From the NCBI GenBank assembly GCA_029055345.1, contig JAIDDJ010000053.1, positions 1-42,003 on the forward strand: a stretch of DNA of 42,003 bases. Direction: 5' to 3'. Source of the stretch: Muribaculaceae bacterium (lineage in GTDB: Bacteria; Bacteroidota; Bacteroidia; Bacteroidales; Muribaculaceae). The notes under the pieces are model-generated. The model was given only the letters and a program-made list of their open reading frames with translations, was not told the origin of the DNA and searched no databases. The position numbers and the translations under genes are program-made. Shown one piece after another: positions 1 to 7,390 of the stretch; position 1 is the first letter of the stretch, and every line of letters starts with the position of its first letter.

Positions 1-6
1 GCACGC

Positions 7-40
7 TATGCTCCTTCGTCTGCAAGACGATATATGCTCC
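7..40. repeat. Two short direct repeats flanking a small hairpin
   Basis: The octamer TATGCTCC occurs at 7-14 and again at 33-40, and between them CGTCT (17-21) and AGACG (25-29) form a 5-bp stem with a 3-nt loop. The reverse complement, GGAGCATA, recurs at 41977-41984 near the other end of the window, next to a CATACCGAGGTATG palindrome. This is suggestive of a dispersed intergenic repeat family but the match is short. Nothing else is evident in 1-163, the region downstream of the TPR gene. Confidence 0.3.
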
Positions 41-163
41 CTGAGATGCGACCCTGCATTAATATTTTTTATTGGATGGAGTCTAATGCTCGGAAATATA
101 AAAATGTATGAAAGCGAAAATCCGGCCCGTTCTACATGAGAAGCTTATGAAGGGTTGAGGCGA

Positions 164-2122
164 TTACTGTTTCATCCGTTTGAGGAGATTGTAAGCCGAG
201 AGGGTGCCGAGTTCGCCGGCTTTCGAGAGGTCGGCGAAGGCCTGGCGTTTATTGCCGAGGCGCAGATATGTGATGCCTCTATTGTAGAGTGCCGGAGCGA
301 AAGCCGGGTCAAGACGGAGGGCTTCGTTGTAGGCGCTCAGTGCGGAAGTATAGTCGCCGGAGTTATAATAAATATTGCCCTTGTTATGGCATGCGTAGAC
401 CAGCCGGGGATTGGCTTTCAGGGCTTGGTCATAGTCGGCGACGGCAAGCGGCGCCTGGCGGGGATCACCGGAGATAAGGCGCGCGTAAGCCCGAGCCATA
501 AGAGTTACCGAATATCCGGGCATAAGCCTCAGGGCCTCGTTGAGGGCTGCGACAGCGGCTTCACTATCCTTGAGCATCGACCTTGCTACACCGAGCGCTA
601 TCCAATCGGCCGCACGGTCGCTATGGGCTGTGGTCTCTGCCAGTTTGTCGGCAAGCGAGAATAGAGATTCATAACTTTCCGGCGTCAGGTCGGCGACGGG
701 ACTGAGGTATAATTTCTGTCCTATGTAGCGGCCATTGTTGAAATCCTCCAGTTCCCTGAAATAATTGGATGTGGATTTGAGTGAGGCAGGACCATCGGCA
801 AGCGACACCATAAACATCGGTTCGATTTCGATAAGGACATCCCTGTCCTGAACGCGTCCCTTGATACGGTCGTTATATGCGAGTTGCGTCTCGGAAGCAT
901 TTCCGGCCGTAACGAGTTGATTGAAGCGGTCCATCACCTCCTCCTCGGACTCCGCAGAGTCCGCTTGGCGTCCGTCGTTGGCTTTACCTGCGGCAATGGT
1001 AGGCCTGTCAAGCGGATTCTTTTCCGGATTTTTGACATATGCCTTTATCAGATTTTCGGCGTGAAGCATACTCTTCACGGCGAGTTGCTGCTGCCCCATA
1101 TGGTCGTAAGCCTGCGCCATGGCATAGAATGCCGGATGGAAACGCGGGTATCGCGTGGCAATTGACTGGAAGTCGGCGAGCGCTTCCTTATTATTGCCTC
1201 TTTCAAGATTTATAAGTCCGCGGTTGTAGCGGGCGTGAAAGTTCTCGGGGTCCAGACGAAGCACTTCTTCAAGATCGGCGGCAGCACGGTTGAGGTCGCG
1301 CACCTCGTAACGCAGCAGAGCTCTGTTGAAGAGTGCCGCGGTGTTGTAGGGCTCAAGTTCGAGAGTATAATTATAGTCTGCCAGCGCGCCCTGGAAATCG
1401 TCGAGGTTATAGCGGATGAAGGCCCTGTTGAGATAATAGTCTGCATCGCGGGGTTTCAGCCGGATTGCCTCGTTGATATCCTCCAGCGCTCCCTCCCAGT
1501 TTTTCTGACGGACACGGATGTCGGCGCGAATAAGGTATGGCTGAATGGAAGTCCGGGAGAGCTCGATTGCATGAGTGACATCGGCCAGCGCCTGCACCGT
1601 GTCGCCCCTCAACGCATTCATTCTGCCACGCGCCGCGAAACCATCCTCAAAACGGGGATAAAGCCGAAGCAGCGACGAATAAGTGGAATCAGCGGCATCA
1701 TACCTGTGCAGTTCGCCTTCAGCCACGGCCTTGTAGAAAAGGAAATACTTATCCTGGGGATTATATCGCAGGCCCTCGTCATAGTCAGTCACGGCGAGCG
1801 AGTCTTTTCCGAGTTGCTGCCTCACGAAACCGCGAAGTTTATACGTTTCTGTCAGGAATTTATTTCTTTCGATAGAGAGCGAGCAGTCCTGCTCGGCCCC
1901 TTCATAATCTTCGAGCTGCATTTTAGCGAAGGCCCTCAGATAATAGGGTTCTGCAAGATATGGCTTTGCCTTGATTGCCTGGTTGAAGTATTGGATGGAG
2001 AGCATATAATCATCCATCGACATGACATTGCGTCCGATAGCAATGACCTGGTCGGCATCGGTCTGAGCGAAAGCCGGGAAAGCCATCGCAAAGGCCAGTA
2101 TTACAGCTGTGAGCCACTTCAT
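164..2122 (-). CDS. Secreted tetratricopeptide-repeat protein
   Basis: A 652-residue protein with an N-terminal signal peptide (MKWLTAVILAFAMAFPAFA, then Q), so probably periplasmic or outer-membrane associated. From about residue 25 to 350 it is a run of 34-residue TPR units with recurring A..Y..RA, AL.DYN.AL.L.P and YNRG cores. A less regular, charged segment lies at about 370-500, and another TPR block runs from about 505 to the end. TPR arrays act as protein-binding scaffolds, and no enzymatic motif is visible. It is the last gene of an apparent operon with the DUF115-like gene 30 nt upstream and the SDR-like gene before that. The partner is unknown. Confidence 0.85.
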   Translation of the reverse strand: MKWLTAVILAFAMAFPAFAQTDADQVIAIGRNVMSMDDYMLSIQYFNQAIKAKPYLAEPYYLRAFAKMQLEDYEGAEQDCSLSIERNKFLTETYKLRGFVRQQLGKDSLAVTDYDEGLRYNPQDKYFLFYKAVAEGELHRYDAADSTYSSLLRLYPRFEDGFAARGRMNALRGDTVQALADVTHAIELSRTSIQPYLIRADIRVRQKNWEGALEDINEAIRLKPRDADYYLNRAFIRYNLDDFQGALADYNYTLELEPYNTAALFNRALLRYEVRDLNRAAADLEEVLRLDPENFHARYNRGLINLERGNNKEALADFQSIATRYPRFHPAFYAMAQAYDHMGQQQLAVKSMLHAENLIKAYVKNPEKNPLDRPTIAAGKANDGRQADSAESEEEVMDRFNQLVTAGNASETQLAYNDRIKGRVQDRDVLIEIEPMFMVSLADGPASLKSTSNYFRELEDFNNGRYIGQKLYLSPVADLTPESYESLFSLADKLAETTAHSDRAADWIALGVARSMLKDSEAAVAALNEALRLMPGYSVTLMARAYARLISGDPRQAPLAVADYDQALKANPRLVYACHNKGNIYYNSGDYTSALSAYNEALRLDPAFAPALYNRGITYLRLGNKRQAFADLSKAGELGTLSAYNLLKRMKQ

Positions 2123-2152
2123 ATCAATCTAACGCAATTTTAAGGCACTCTA

Positions 2153-3031
2153 TTATTTTTCAGCCTGTGTCGGGGCGGGCATCAATGACCCGAGCGAGAT
2201 GCGCGGGAAGGCATCGATAAAACTGCCGGGCGTGGCGTTAAGTATCTCTATTCCACGGCGGTCGGTATATGCCTTCACGTTGAAATAAGATCGGAACGCT
2301 ATGGCATAGTTTTCATAGACGTCATGGATATGGACGTTGCTGAATATTTCTTCGGCGCGCCGGAGTTCCTTGTCATCATCCTTATAGAAATGGGGCTGGA
2401 CAGAAACGACTCGGTTGCGGTCGGTCACCCAGAGAGTCTTGCTCCAGTTATGGTCGGCGCCAATAAGCACTATTTTTTGGAACCCCTCGCGCATGGCGCA
2501 TATTATTGAAGGAATCAGCACATTTCTGGGTCTGGGCATGGCCAGGCCAGAATCGTAAACAGGATGAGTGAACCATTTCCATCCTTCGGCCGGAGTGAGG
2601 TTGTAATATTTTACATTAACGCATTCGGGCAAGCGCGTTACTTCAGGCATGCGGCGGGCAGTTGCCGGCAGAAAGAGTGTCATTAGCCAGTCCACGGCGG
2701 CGAGCGCATCCCAGAGAGCCGGCACCTTGCCTGTCTTCTCCTTCAGGAAGAACGCGATGTCGGCAAGGATGTAATAGTCCGGTTTAAGAGTTCTGAACTC
2801 CGGAGCCAGCGCTGAAAGATTCACAGCCATGCGAGGGAATGATGTCAGGACGTCGAAGTCATTCTCGATGGCATCGCGAAGAGAGGGGCCGTTACCCATT
2901 ATAATTATAGTATCCTTGCGCTCGTGGCATCTGGGCGAAGGGCGTCGTGACATGAGAGGAATCTTTATCATCGTGGCGAGAGTCGCACCGGCCTGTGAAA
3001 GAGTTCTTTGAATTTTATCTGCAAATTTCAT
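2153..3031 (-). CDS. DUF115 / GT42-like Rossmann-fold protein (putative glycosyltransferase-like)
   Basis: A 292-residue protein without a signal peptide. After a basic N-terminal stretch it has a hydrophobic strand ending in MGNGPSL (residues about 45-51), the phosphate/nucleotide-loop motif shared by DUF115/MptE-like proteins (flagellin-glycosylation Maf family) and the CstI/CstII sialyltransferases (GT42). A second strand reads IVLIGADHNW (about 187-196) and the C-terminal part contains IEILNATPGSFIDAF, as at the end of DUF115 domains. The family link is read by eye. Donor and acceptor are unknown, and a non-enzymatic homologue cannot be excluded. Its start lies 1 nt beyond the stop of the SDR-like gene, so the two are almost certainly translated from one mRNA. 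Confidence 0.55.
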   Translation of the reverse strand: MKFADKIQRTLSQAGATLATMIKIPLMSRRPSPRCHERKDTIIIMGNGPSLRDAIENDFDVLTSFPRMAVNLSALAPEFRTLKPDYYILADIAFFLKEKTGKVPALWDALAAVDWLMTLFLPATARRMPEVTRLPECVNVKYYNLTPAEGWKWFTHPVYDSGLAMPRPRNVLIPSIICAMREGFQKIVLIGADHNWSKTLWVTDRNRVVSVQPHFYKDDDKELRRAEEIFSNVHIHDVYENYAIAFRSYFNVKAYTDRRGIEILNATPGSFIDAFPRISLGSLMPAPTQAEK

Positions 3032-3032
3032 A

Positions 3033-3878
3033 TCAGTCTTTGTAAGGATATGTCTTGTCGCGCCTGGCTATAACGTCGAGCGTGTTATGGAATTTAAGTC
3101 CGATTGCCTGTCGGAGTTTTGTATTGTCGAGGGTGAGTGTCCGCGAAGTTTGTGAGAGGGCCTCCTCGCTCATTGTCTCCGCCACAATCGGCACTCTTCC
3201 GAAAAGGCGTACAATCCATTTGACCCATTTGGGGGGAAGATGAGTCATGCGTTTTTCGGTACCGACATTGGCTGTCATGGCCTCGGCGAGCTGCAACCAG
3301 GTATATTCGTTTCCATCCGAAAGATTGTAAATTCCCTCGGCTTCAGAATTTGCGAGGGCAATCAGGGCTTTCGCCACATCGACCGAAGTGACAGCCGCCA
3401 AAGAGGCATCGTTTCCGCGCACATGCACGTAATGGCCACGAATCACACGGTTGAACAACCGGAGCATCTCTCCATCGACCCCGTCACCAAATATATTGGC
3501 TGCACGGACAATTATAAGCCGCGCGCCGTTGGATTTGGCCCACTCAGTCAGCAAACTTTCCACCCGCGCGAATCTTGGGCCCGCCTTATCGGTAGGAGAA
3601 ATATGGCCATCCTCGTTGACGTTATGCCCTGCATCCATGCCGTAGACGCGTTGTGAGCTAAGGTACACGACCGTGTCGGGAAGTGGTCTTCCCATATCAT
3701 GTAGAGCAGACATTGCGGTCTCCGCATCGATTCCCTGCCCGTTGCTTTCCGTGTCGCTGTCACAACATAGAAACAGAGTGTTGTCGACCCTGAGGTCACC
3801 ATTCTTTAACAACCGGACGAGTTGCCTTCCGACAATGCTACGTTCTCCAACAACGCGCCAAGAATTACTTTCCGCCAT
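3033..3878 (-). CDS. Epimerase-type SDR protein with degenerate active site
   Basis: A 281-residue protein resembling extended short-chain dehydrogenases (NAD-dependent epimerase/dehydratase family). Recognisable parts are VVYLSSQRVYG (about 70-80), VRAANIFGDG (about 124-133), the SVDVAKAL helix (about 165-172) and GIYNLSDG (about 182-189). The key residues are not intact. The expected Gly-rich loop GxxGxxG reads GERSIVG, and the place where the catalytic YxxxK should lie (about 103-107) reads FARVE. It therefore may bind a nucleotide sugar or cofactor without normal catalysis, or may be a scaffold. It is the first gene of a three-gene operon, and its promoter lies about 45 nt upstream. Confidence 0.7.
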   Translation of the reverse strand: MAESNSWRVVGERSIVGRQLVRLLKNGDLRVDNTLFLCCDSDTESNGQGIDAETAMSALHDMGRPLPDTVVYLSSQRVYGMDAGHNVNEDGHISPTDKAGPRFARVESLLTEWAKSNGARLIIVRAANIFGDGVDGEMLRLFNRVIRGHYVHVRGNDASLAAVTSVDVAKALIALANSEAEGIYNLSDGNEYTWLQLAEAMTANVGTEKRMTHLPPKWVKWIVRLFGRVPIVAETMSEEALSQTSRTLTLDNTKLRQAIGLKFHNTLDVIARRDKTYPYKD

Positions 3879-3890
3879 TTAAAAAAATTT

Positions 3891-3921
3891 AGTCCGGAAC
3901 GCTCGGTTTTCGGCGTCCGGA
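3891..3921 (-). other. Inverted repeat in the leader of the SDR-like operon
   Basis: On the minus strand GTCCGGA and TCCGGAC flank a 17-nt loop just downstream of the predicted transcription start and before the SDR start codon. The left arm is also part of the palindrome GTCCGGAC. It could be an operator or a leader hairpin; the sequence does not say which. Confidence 0.4.
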
Positions 3922-3923
3922 CA

Positions 3924-3955
3924 CAAAAATATAAAAAAATCAGCTCCAAGCCAAA
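3924..3955 (-). promoter_or_regulatory. Bacteroidetes-type promoter of the SDR/DUF115/TPR operon
   Basis: On the minus strand TTTG (3955-3952), exactly 20 nt, then TATTTTTG (3931-3924), a full match to the Bacteroidetes housekeeping consensus TTTG-N19/21-TAnnTTTG. The start would fall about 40 nt before the SDR ATG. It lies in the 135-bp gap after the hydrolase gene, so this operon can be expressed independently of the adenylation operon upstream. Confidence 0.75.
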
Positions 3956-4013
3956 TATTAATGATCATTCGGCAGCTTTACGATATGGGGTCGATGCTTG
4001 ATTTTACCTGAGT

Positions 4014-4688
4014 TCAGGACTTACTAAGAAATTCGAGGGCCATTTCGAGACGTTCGTTGCCATACTGGAAATGGTTGCCCCTCACGGAGCGGAATTCAGT
4101 CGAAATACCATTTGACTTGAGAGTGGATATCACCGATTCGGTATCTTCCCCCACGCTACGGAATTCGGGCACCGGGGATTTACTCTCCTGGTCTCCCAAA
4201 GAAAAATATGCTCTTCCCTGCTTATGGGGTATCTTCTGCTTAGAGAGCCACTCGGTGAATCCTTCATACCAGAACGACCCGGAAATAGATGCGATGGAGC
4301 GGAACAAATCGCATTCCACCCATTGCCACAGCGTAAAGAGTCCTGAAAGGGAAATGCCAAGCAGGTCGTATTCGTAATCCTTATGGTTGATTCCCATCAA
4401 ATCATTTATTTTCGGAATAACATCCGATCGCAGAGTGGCGAGGAACTCGGCTGCAAGTCCCTTGAAGTCGGGCGACCCGGCGGGCACTCCGGGAGCAGGC
4501 CAGGGCGTCAGGTCGTTGTCCCAGTCCATACCTGTAATGACCACTAAAGATGAGTCATAGCGTTTGGAAGCATCATCAACCCATTTCCCGGTGGCTTCGA
4601 GAGGAGAGAGCACGTAAATAATCCTGGTTGACTCTTCATTTCTTGCCCAGAGGCAGGTGAGGTTTCCTATTTGGGTTTTATAAGCCAT
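4014..4688 (-). CDS. Alpha/beta-hydrolase, esterase-like
   Basis: A 224-residue cytoplasmic protein of the alpha/beta-hydrolase fold. GISLSGLFTLW (about 111-121) corresponds to the GYSLAGLFALW nucleophile elbow of esterase-D-like hydrolases, with Ser113 as the likely nucleophile. SLGDQESKSP supplies the likely acid (Asp166) and RGNHFQYG the histidine (His206), so the triad looks complete. Substrates of this family vary (acyl esters, siderophore lactones), so a thioesterase or ester-cleaving role in the adenylation pathway is only inferred. Its ATG overlaps the stop of the acetyltransferase gene by one base, showing tight coupling. Confidence 0.75.
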   Translation of the reverse strand: MAYKTQIGNLTCLWARNEESTRIIYVLSPLEATGKWVDDASKRYDSSLVVITGMDWDNDLTPWPAPGVPAGSPDFKGLAAEFLATLRSDVIPKINDLMGINHKDYEYDLLGISLSGLFTLWQWVECDLFRSIASISGSFWYEGFTEWLSKQKIPHKQGRAYFSLGDQESKSPVPEFRSVGEDTESVISTLKSNGISTEFRSVRGNHFQYGNERLEMALEFLSKS

Positions 4689-5140
4689 TACTCTTCACTT
4701 TTAAGTTTCATCATATCTTTCATTTCGCCGAAGCCGATAGAAGAGTAAAGCTCTCTGGCAATGTCGGTGGTTTCAAGATAAATTTTTTTGCAATTGCGTT
4801 TTTTAGCCTCGTTGACGAGGTGGCGCACCACAGTATGTGCGACTCCTTCCTTACGGAATGGTTTGCGCACGTAAATGTTCATCAGATATGCACATCTGCC
4901 GGTCTCATTATCAGGGGAGGGGAGTTCCTCGCTGAAGCAGAGGGCACCGCACCCGACATCCTCGCCTTCGATAGATGCGATGACGGCCAAGTGGTTGCCC
5001 GAAGGGACGGCCCGCTCATAATAATCCCTGTTGGCCTCTATTAGCGCCTTGGAAGGTTCTTCGCCAAATACATTGTTTATCACTTCAATACGCCATCTGA
5101 TAAGCGTGTTGATGTCTGTGACGGGTCGTAAGGTGATCAT
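4688..5140 (-). CDS. GNAT-family N-acetyltransferase
   Basis: A 150-residue GNAT domain spanning the whole protein. The acetyl-CoA pyrophosphate-binding motif A is seen as LMNIYVRKPFRKEGVAHTVV (about 88-107), followed by the beta-5 strand IYLETTDIARELYSSIGF near the C-terminus, both typical of the fold. It overlaps the adenylation gene by 4 nt (ATGA), and its stop overlaps the start of the hydrolase gene. The acceptor amine is unknown. Because the upstream enzyme activates an amino-acid-like carboxylate, this enzyme might acylate the same substrate or, more speculatively, use the acyl-adenylate; neither can be decided from sequence. Confidence 0.85.
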   Translation of the reverse strand: MITLRPVTDINTLIRWRIEVINNVFGEEPSKALIEANRDYYERAVPSGNHLAVIASIEGEDVGCGALCFSEELPSPDNETGRCAYLMNIYVRKPFRKEGVAHTVVRHLVNEAKKRNCKKIYLETTDIARELYSSIGFGEMKDMMKLKSEE

Positions 5141-6573
5141 TTGTATTCTCCCTCCTTGAGCACTTTAGGCAATTTATCCATATCCACTTTCCCTCGCCTT
5201 GTAACCGGTATATTATCCACTTCAATGAAGAATTCCGGAATCATAAAATCAGTAAGTTTCGAGCGCATCTGTTTCTTTAGTTCAAGGAAAGAGAAATTCT
5301 TTGCCGAAACAATGTAAGCTACAAGAAATGCAAGGCCGTTTGCATCTTCGAAAGCCCGGACTATACCACGTTCGACACCCTGATATTCATTGAGCACATT
5401 CTCCACTTCATCGGGTTCAACTCTTTTACCGAGAATCATCACCTGCTGGTCACGTCGGTGCTGGAAAGCGAAATTGCCATCGGGAAGGACGTATCCCATA
5501 TCACCGCTTCGGTAGAAGCGAGTGCCGTCAGGTAGAGTCACGAAGTTCGATTGTTCGGGAGGATTCCCGAGATAGCCCCTGCTGACTCCTTCACCGAATA
5601 TGCATATCTCACCCGGCGTGCCGTCGGGCACTTCGTTGAAGTCGCTGTCAAGAATCTTTACCTCCACTCCTTTTATCGGTTTGCCGATTAAAAAAGTTCC
5701 ATCATCAAGCGGGGTGGCATTATCCACCCGAAAATAGTTGGAGCAGACCGTGGTTTCCGAAGGGCCGTAGGTATTATAGATTTTAATACCCATATTCTTC
5801 AGGCGCGAAATATAGCTTGCGCGAATCACATCGCCACCGCTTATGATGAGCTTTATGCTAACCGGCAATTTCGGCAGGCGGTTAAGGTCGGCAAGAAAAT
5901 AAGGGAAGCCGTCAAGAATGGTAACTTTGTGGCGCTCTACGAACTCCAGAAGGCCTAAAAGTGAACCATTATGCACTTCTGTGGTCGGAATGGCAAGTGC
6001 GGCACCGTTGAGAAGAGTGGTGAACACTTCCTCGACAAATATATCGAATGAGCAGACCGAATACTGCAGCATCACATCGCCGGGTCCGGTATGGAATTCA
6101 TTTTCGAACGCCTCGCAATAATTGACCACGGAATGATTTTCGACCACCACTCCTTTCGGACGTCCGGTGGTTCCGGACGTATAAAGGACATACGCTACAC
6201 CATCGGGAGTCGACAAATCCTCGCTGAAAGAGGGTAATGGCTTAAGATCTTCGCAAAAAGCATCGTCAATAATAAGTTTTACTCCGGCCGACTTCATCAT
6301 ATACTTTATCCGGTCATGGGGGAGGGACGGTTCTGCCGGAATATAAGCGGCTCCGCTTTTAAGCACGGCAAGCATTGCGGCAATCTGCTCGGCGCCATGA
6401 TTCATCACGATTCCGATGTAATTCTGCTTATCTTTGGGGAAGCGGGCAAGAACAGCATTAGCCATACCATCCAGTTCGGCATAAGTTATTGTACGTCCGT
6501 CTTCCTTGACCGCGATTGCATCGGGATTCTTATCAACCTGCTCTTTAAATTTCGAGTATATTGTGTTTTTCAT
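5137..6573 (-). CDS. Stand-alone amino-acid adenylation enzyme
   Basis: A 478-residue AMP-forming ligase of the NRPS adenylation/DltA type. Core motifs are present: A3 YTSGTTGRPKGV (131-142), A4 SFDIFVEE (175-182) with the substrate-anchoring Asp177, A5 NTYGPSETTV (267-276), A7 YRSGDMGYVLPDG (354-366), A8 from RRDQQV to EPDEVE (373-391) and A10 RRGKVD with catalytic Lys462. It should form an aminoacyl-AMP. There is no condensation, carrier or thioesterase domain, and no carrier-protein gene nearby, unlike dlt operons. The downstream GNAT and hydrolase genes overlap it. The only upstream sequence is a long leader with attenuator-like pairing (6682-7092). Gene symbol withheld because DltA function is unlikely without dltBCD. 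Confidence 0.85.
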   Translation of the reverse strand: MKNTIYSKFKEQVDKNPDAIAVKEDGRTITYAELDGMANAVLARFPKDKQNYIGIVMNHGAEQIAAMLAVLKSGAAYIPAEPSLPHDRIKYMMKSAGVKLIIDDAFCEDLKPLPSFSEDLSTPDGVAYVLYTSGTTGRPKGVVVENHSVVNYCEAFENEFHTGPGDVMLQYSVCSFDIFVEEVFTTLLNGAALAIPTTEVHNGSLLGLLEFVERHKVTILDGFPYFLADLNRLPKLPVSIKLIISGGDVIRASYISRLKNMGIKIYNTYGPSETTVCSNYFRVDNATPLDDGTFLIGKPIKGVEVKILDSDFNEVPDGTPGEICIFGEGVSRGYLGNPPEQSNFVTLPDGTRFYRSGDMGYVLPDGNFAFQHRRDQQVMILGKRVEPDEVENVLNEYQGVERGIVRAFEDANGLAFLVAYIVSAKNFSFLELKKQMRSKLTDFMIPEFFIEVDNIPVTRRGKVDMDKLPKVLKEGEYK

Positions 6574-6681
6574 AAAGTGTTTTTCATAAAAGGTTTTGTT
6601 ATATTCTGATTTTTAAACAAATCCGAATAAACGATGGTTCGCGGCCCAAGTAAAACTCCTATCCTGAAGCACTTTATTAAT

Positions 6682-6782
6682 AAAAAGCGTAGGAATCTGT
6701 ATCTGTTGCCGTCCTACACTTCGAGGCTTCTCGCATTGCCCATCAATAGTCGGACGGCAACTGCAGAAGCCCACGCCAGTAT
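6682..6782 (-). terminator. Terminator-like long hairpin in the adenylation-operon leader
   Basis: Read on the minus strand, GCGUGGG (6776-6770) pairs with CCUACGC (6693-6687), UCUG (6767-6764) with CAGA (6699-6696), and GUUGCCGUCC (6761-6752) with GGACGGCAAC (6714-6705). This gives 21 bp with two internal loops, followed directly by UUUUU (6686-6682). The 37-nt apical part can form two more small hairpins, AUUG/CAAU and CGAG/CUCG. The left arm (6763-6782) can instead pair with the transcript's 5' end, so this terminator could be conditional. The remaining 108 nt to the adenylation start show nothing recognisable. Confidence 0.6.
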
Positions 6783-7092
6783 ATGCAATCAATATTCACG
6801 GTTTCGAATTTCGCAACTCGAACATTATATGCTTAATCACGTCTTAACTTGAAGGACGCAACAATTTGCATAATGATACCGGGAAATTATTATCACATAT
6901 CCACGGGCATCTACCGTTGCTTAATCCCTGACTATTGATTGAAATTTTGCGAGAATTTCGAAGTGTCAAGAATAAGCGCGGATAAACGCTTTCGTACCAA
7001 TATTTATACATCCCGCCCCACTCGCCACAGACTTTAAATCACAAGGTCATGACGACCCGATCATACTGGCGTGGTCTGCGTGGCAGTCTGCT
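6682..7092 (-). ncRNA. Candidate structured leader RNA / sRNA upstream of the adenylation operon
   Basis: A predicted transcript of about 410 nt, bounded by a consensus promoter (7097-7127) and a hairpin with U5 at its end. Near its 5' end CCACGCCAGUAU (7074-7063) is perfectly complementary to AUACUGGCGUGG (6782-6771). The pairing continues as GCAGA (7079-7075) with UCUGC (6767-6763) across a 3-nt bulge. This long-range helix closes about 280 nt and shares bases 6763-6776 with the terminator-like hairpin, so the two structures exclude each other. There is no convincing leader peptide; the short AUG frames hit stops within a few codons. I see none of the conserved cores of RNase P, tmRNA, SRP RNA or known riboswitches. 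It could be an independent sRNA or a cis leader. Confidence 0.5.
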
Positions 7093-7096
7093 GTCG

Positions 7097-7127
7097 CAAA
7101 TTTATAATAAAATTTTCAAAATTACAA
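7097..7127 (-). promoter_or_regulatory. Leftward Bacteroidetes-type promoter for the leader RNA
   Basis: Minus strand: TTG (7127-7125, in context CTTG), 20 nt, then TAAATTTG (7104-7097), an exact TAnnTTTG box. Transcription would begin at about 7092, just before the first arm of the long-range helix. That exact placement strengthens both predictions. Confidence 0.65.
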
Positions 7128-7140
7128 GATTTTAATAAAA

Positions 7141-7390
7141 TTCCGAAATCCGAAATCTACATATTGATTTCTATAATGTGTAAATTGGGGATATGATGAG
7201 GGAAAAGGATTGATTGGGGTCATGGTGGAATCAGATTTTGAAAAATTTTCGGGGGGTGATGTCACAAAATGGGGGTGGGTGCGGTTTTGTAGACAGAGGG
7301 TCGGAACAGAATCGATTCAGCCCGGATTTAATTCCGGATGAATGATTCTTTTGATTAATGATTCCGACGCCGGGTTAAATCATAATTCTT
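7141..7390. other. Intergenic region upstream of the TonB receptor
   Basis: No gene is seen. Small palindromes occur: GTGATGTCAC (at about 7257-7266) and CCGGATTTAATTCCGG (at about 7323-7338), either of which could be an operator for the rightward receptor gene. No clear TAnnTTTG promoter lies in front of the receptor. This would fit an alternative (ECF) promoter, but I cannot identify its boxes. Confidence 0.3.

Noticed and set aside
1235-2143. 302-codon open frame on the plus strand inside the TPR gene
   Set aside because: It is the antisense of a repetitive TPR coding sequence, whose reading is clear on the other strand; it has no recognisable domain or signal.
5137-6573. DltA (D-alanine ligase) as name for the adenylation enzyme
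   Set aside because: No dltB, dltC or dltD neighbours, and teichoic acids are not expected in a Gram-negative Bacteroidales.
6634-6852. 72-codon plus-strand frame in the adenylation-operon leader
   Set aside because: It lies antisense over the long inverted repeats of the leader RNA, has no family resemblance and no ribosome-binding or promoter signal.
6574-7130. Known RNAs (RNase P, tmRNA, SRP RNA) for the leader
   Set aside because: The conserved sequences of these families, such as the RNase P core or the tmRNA ends, are not seen.
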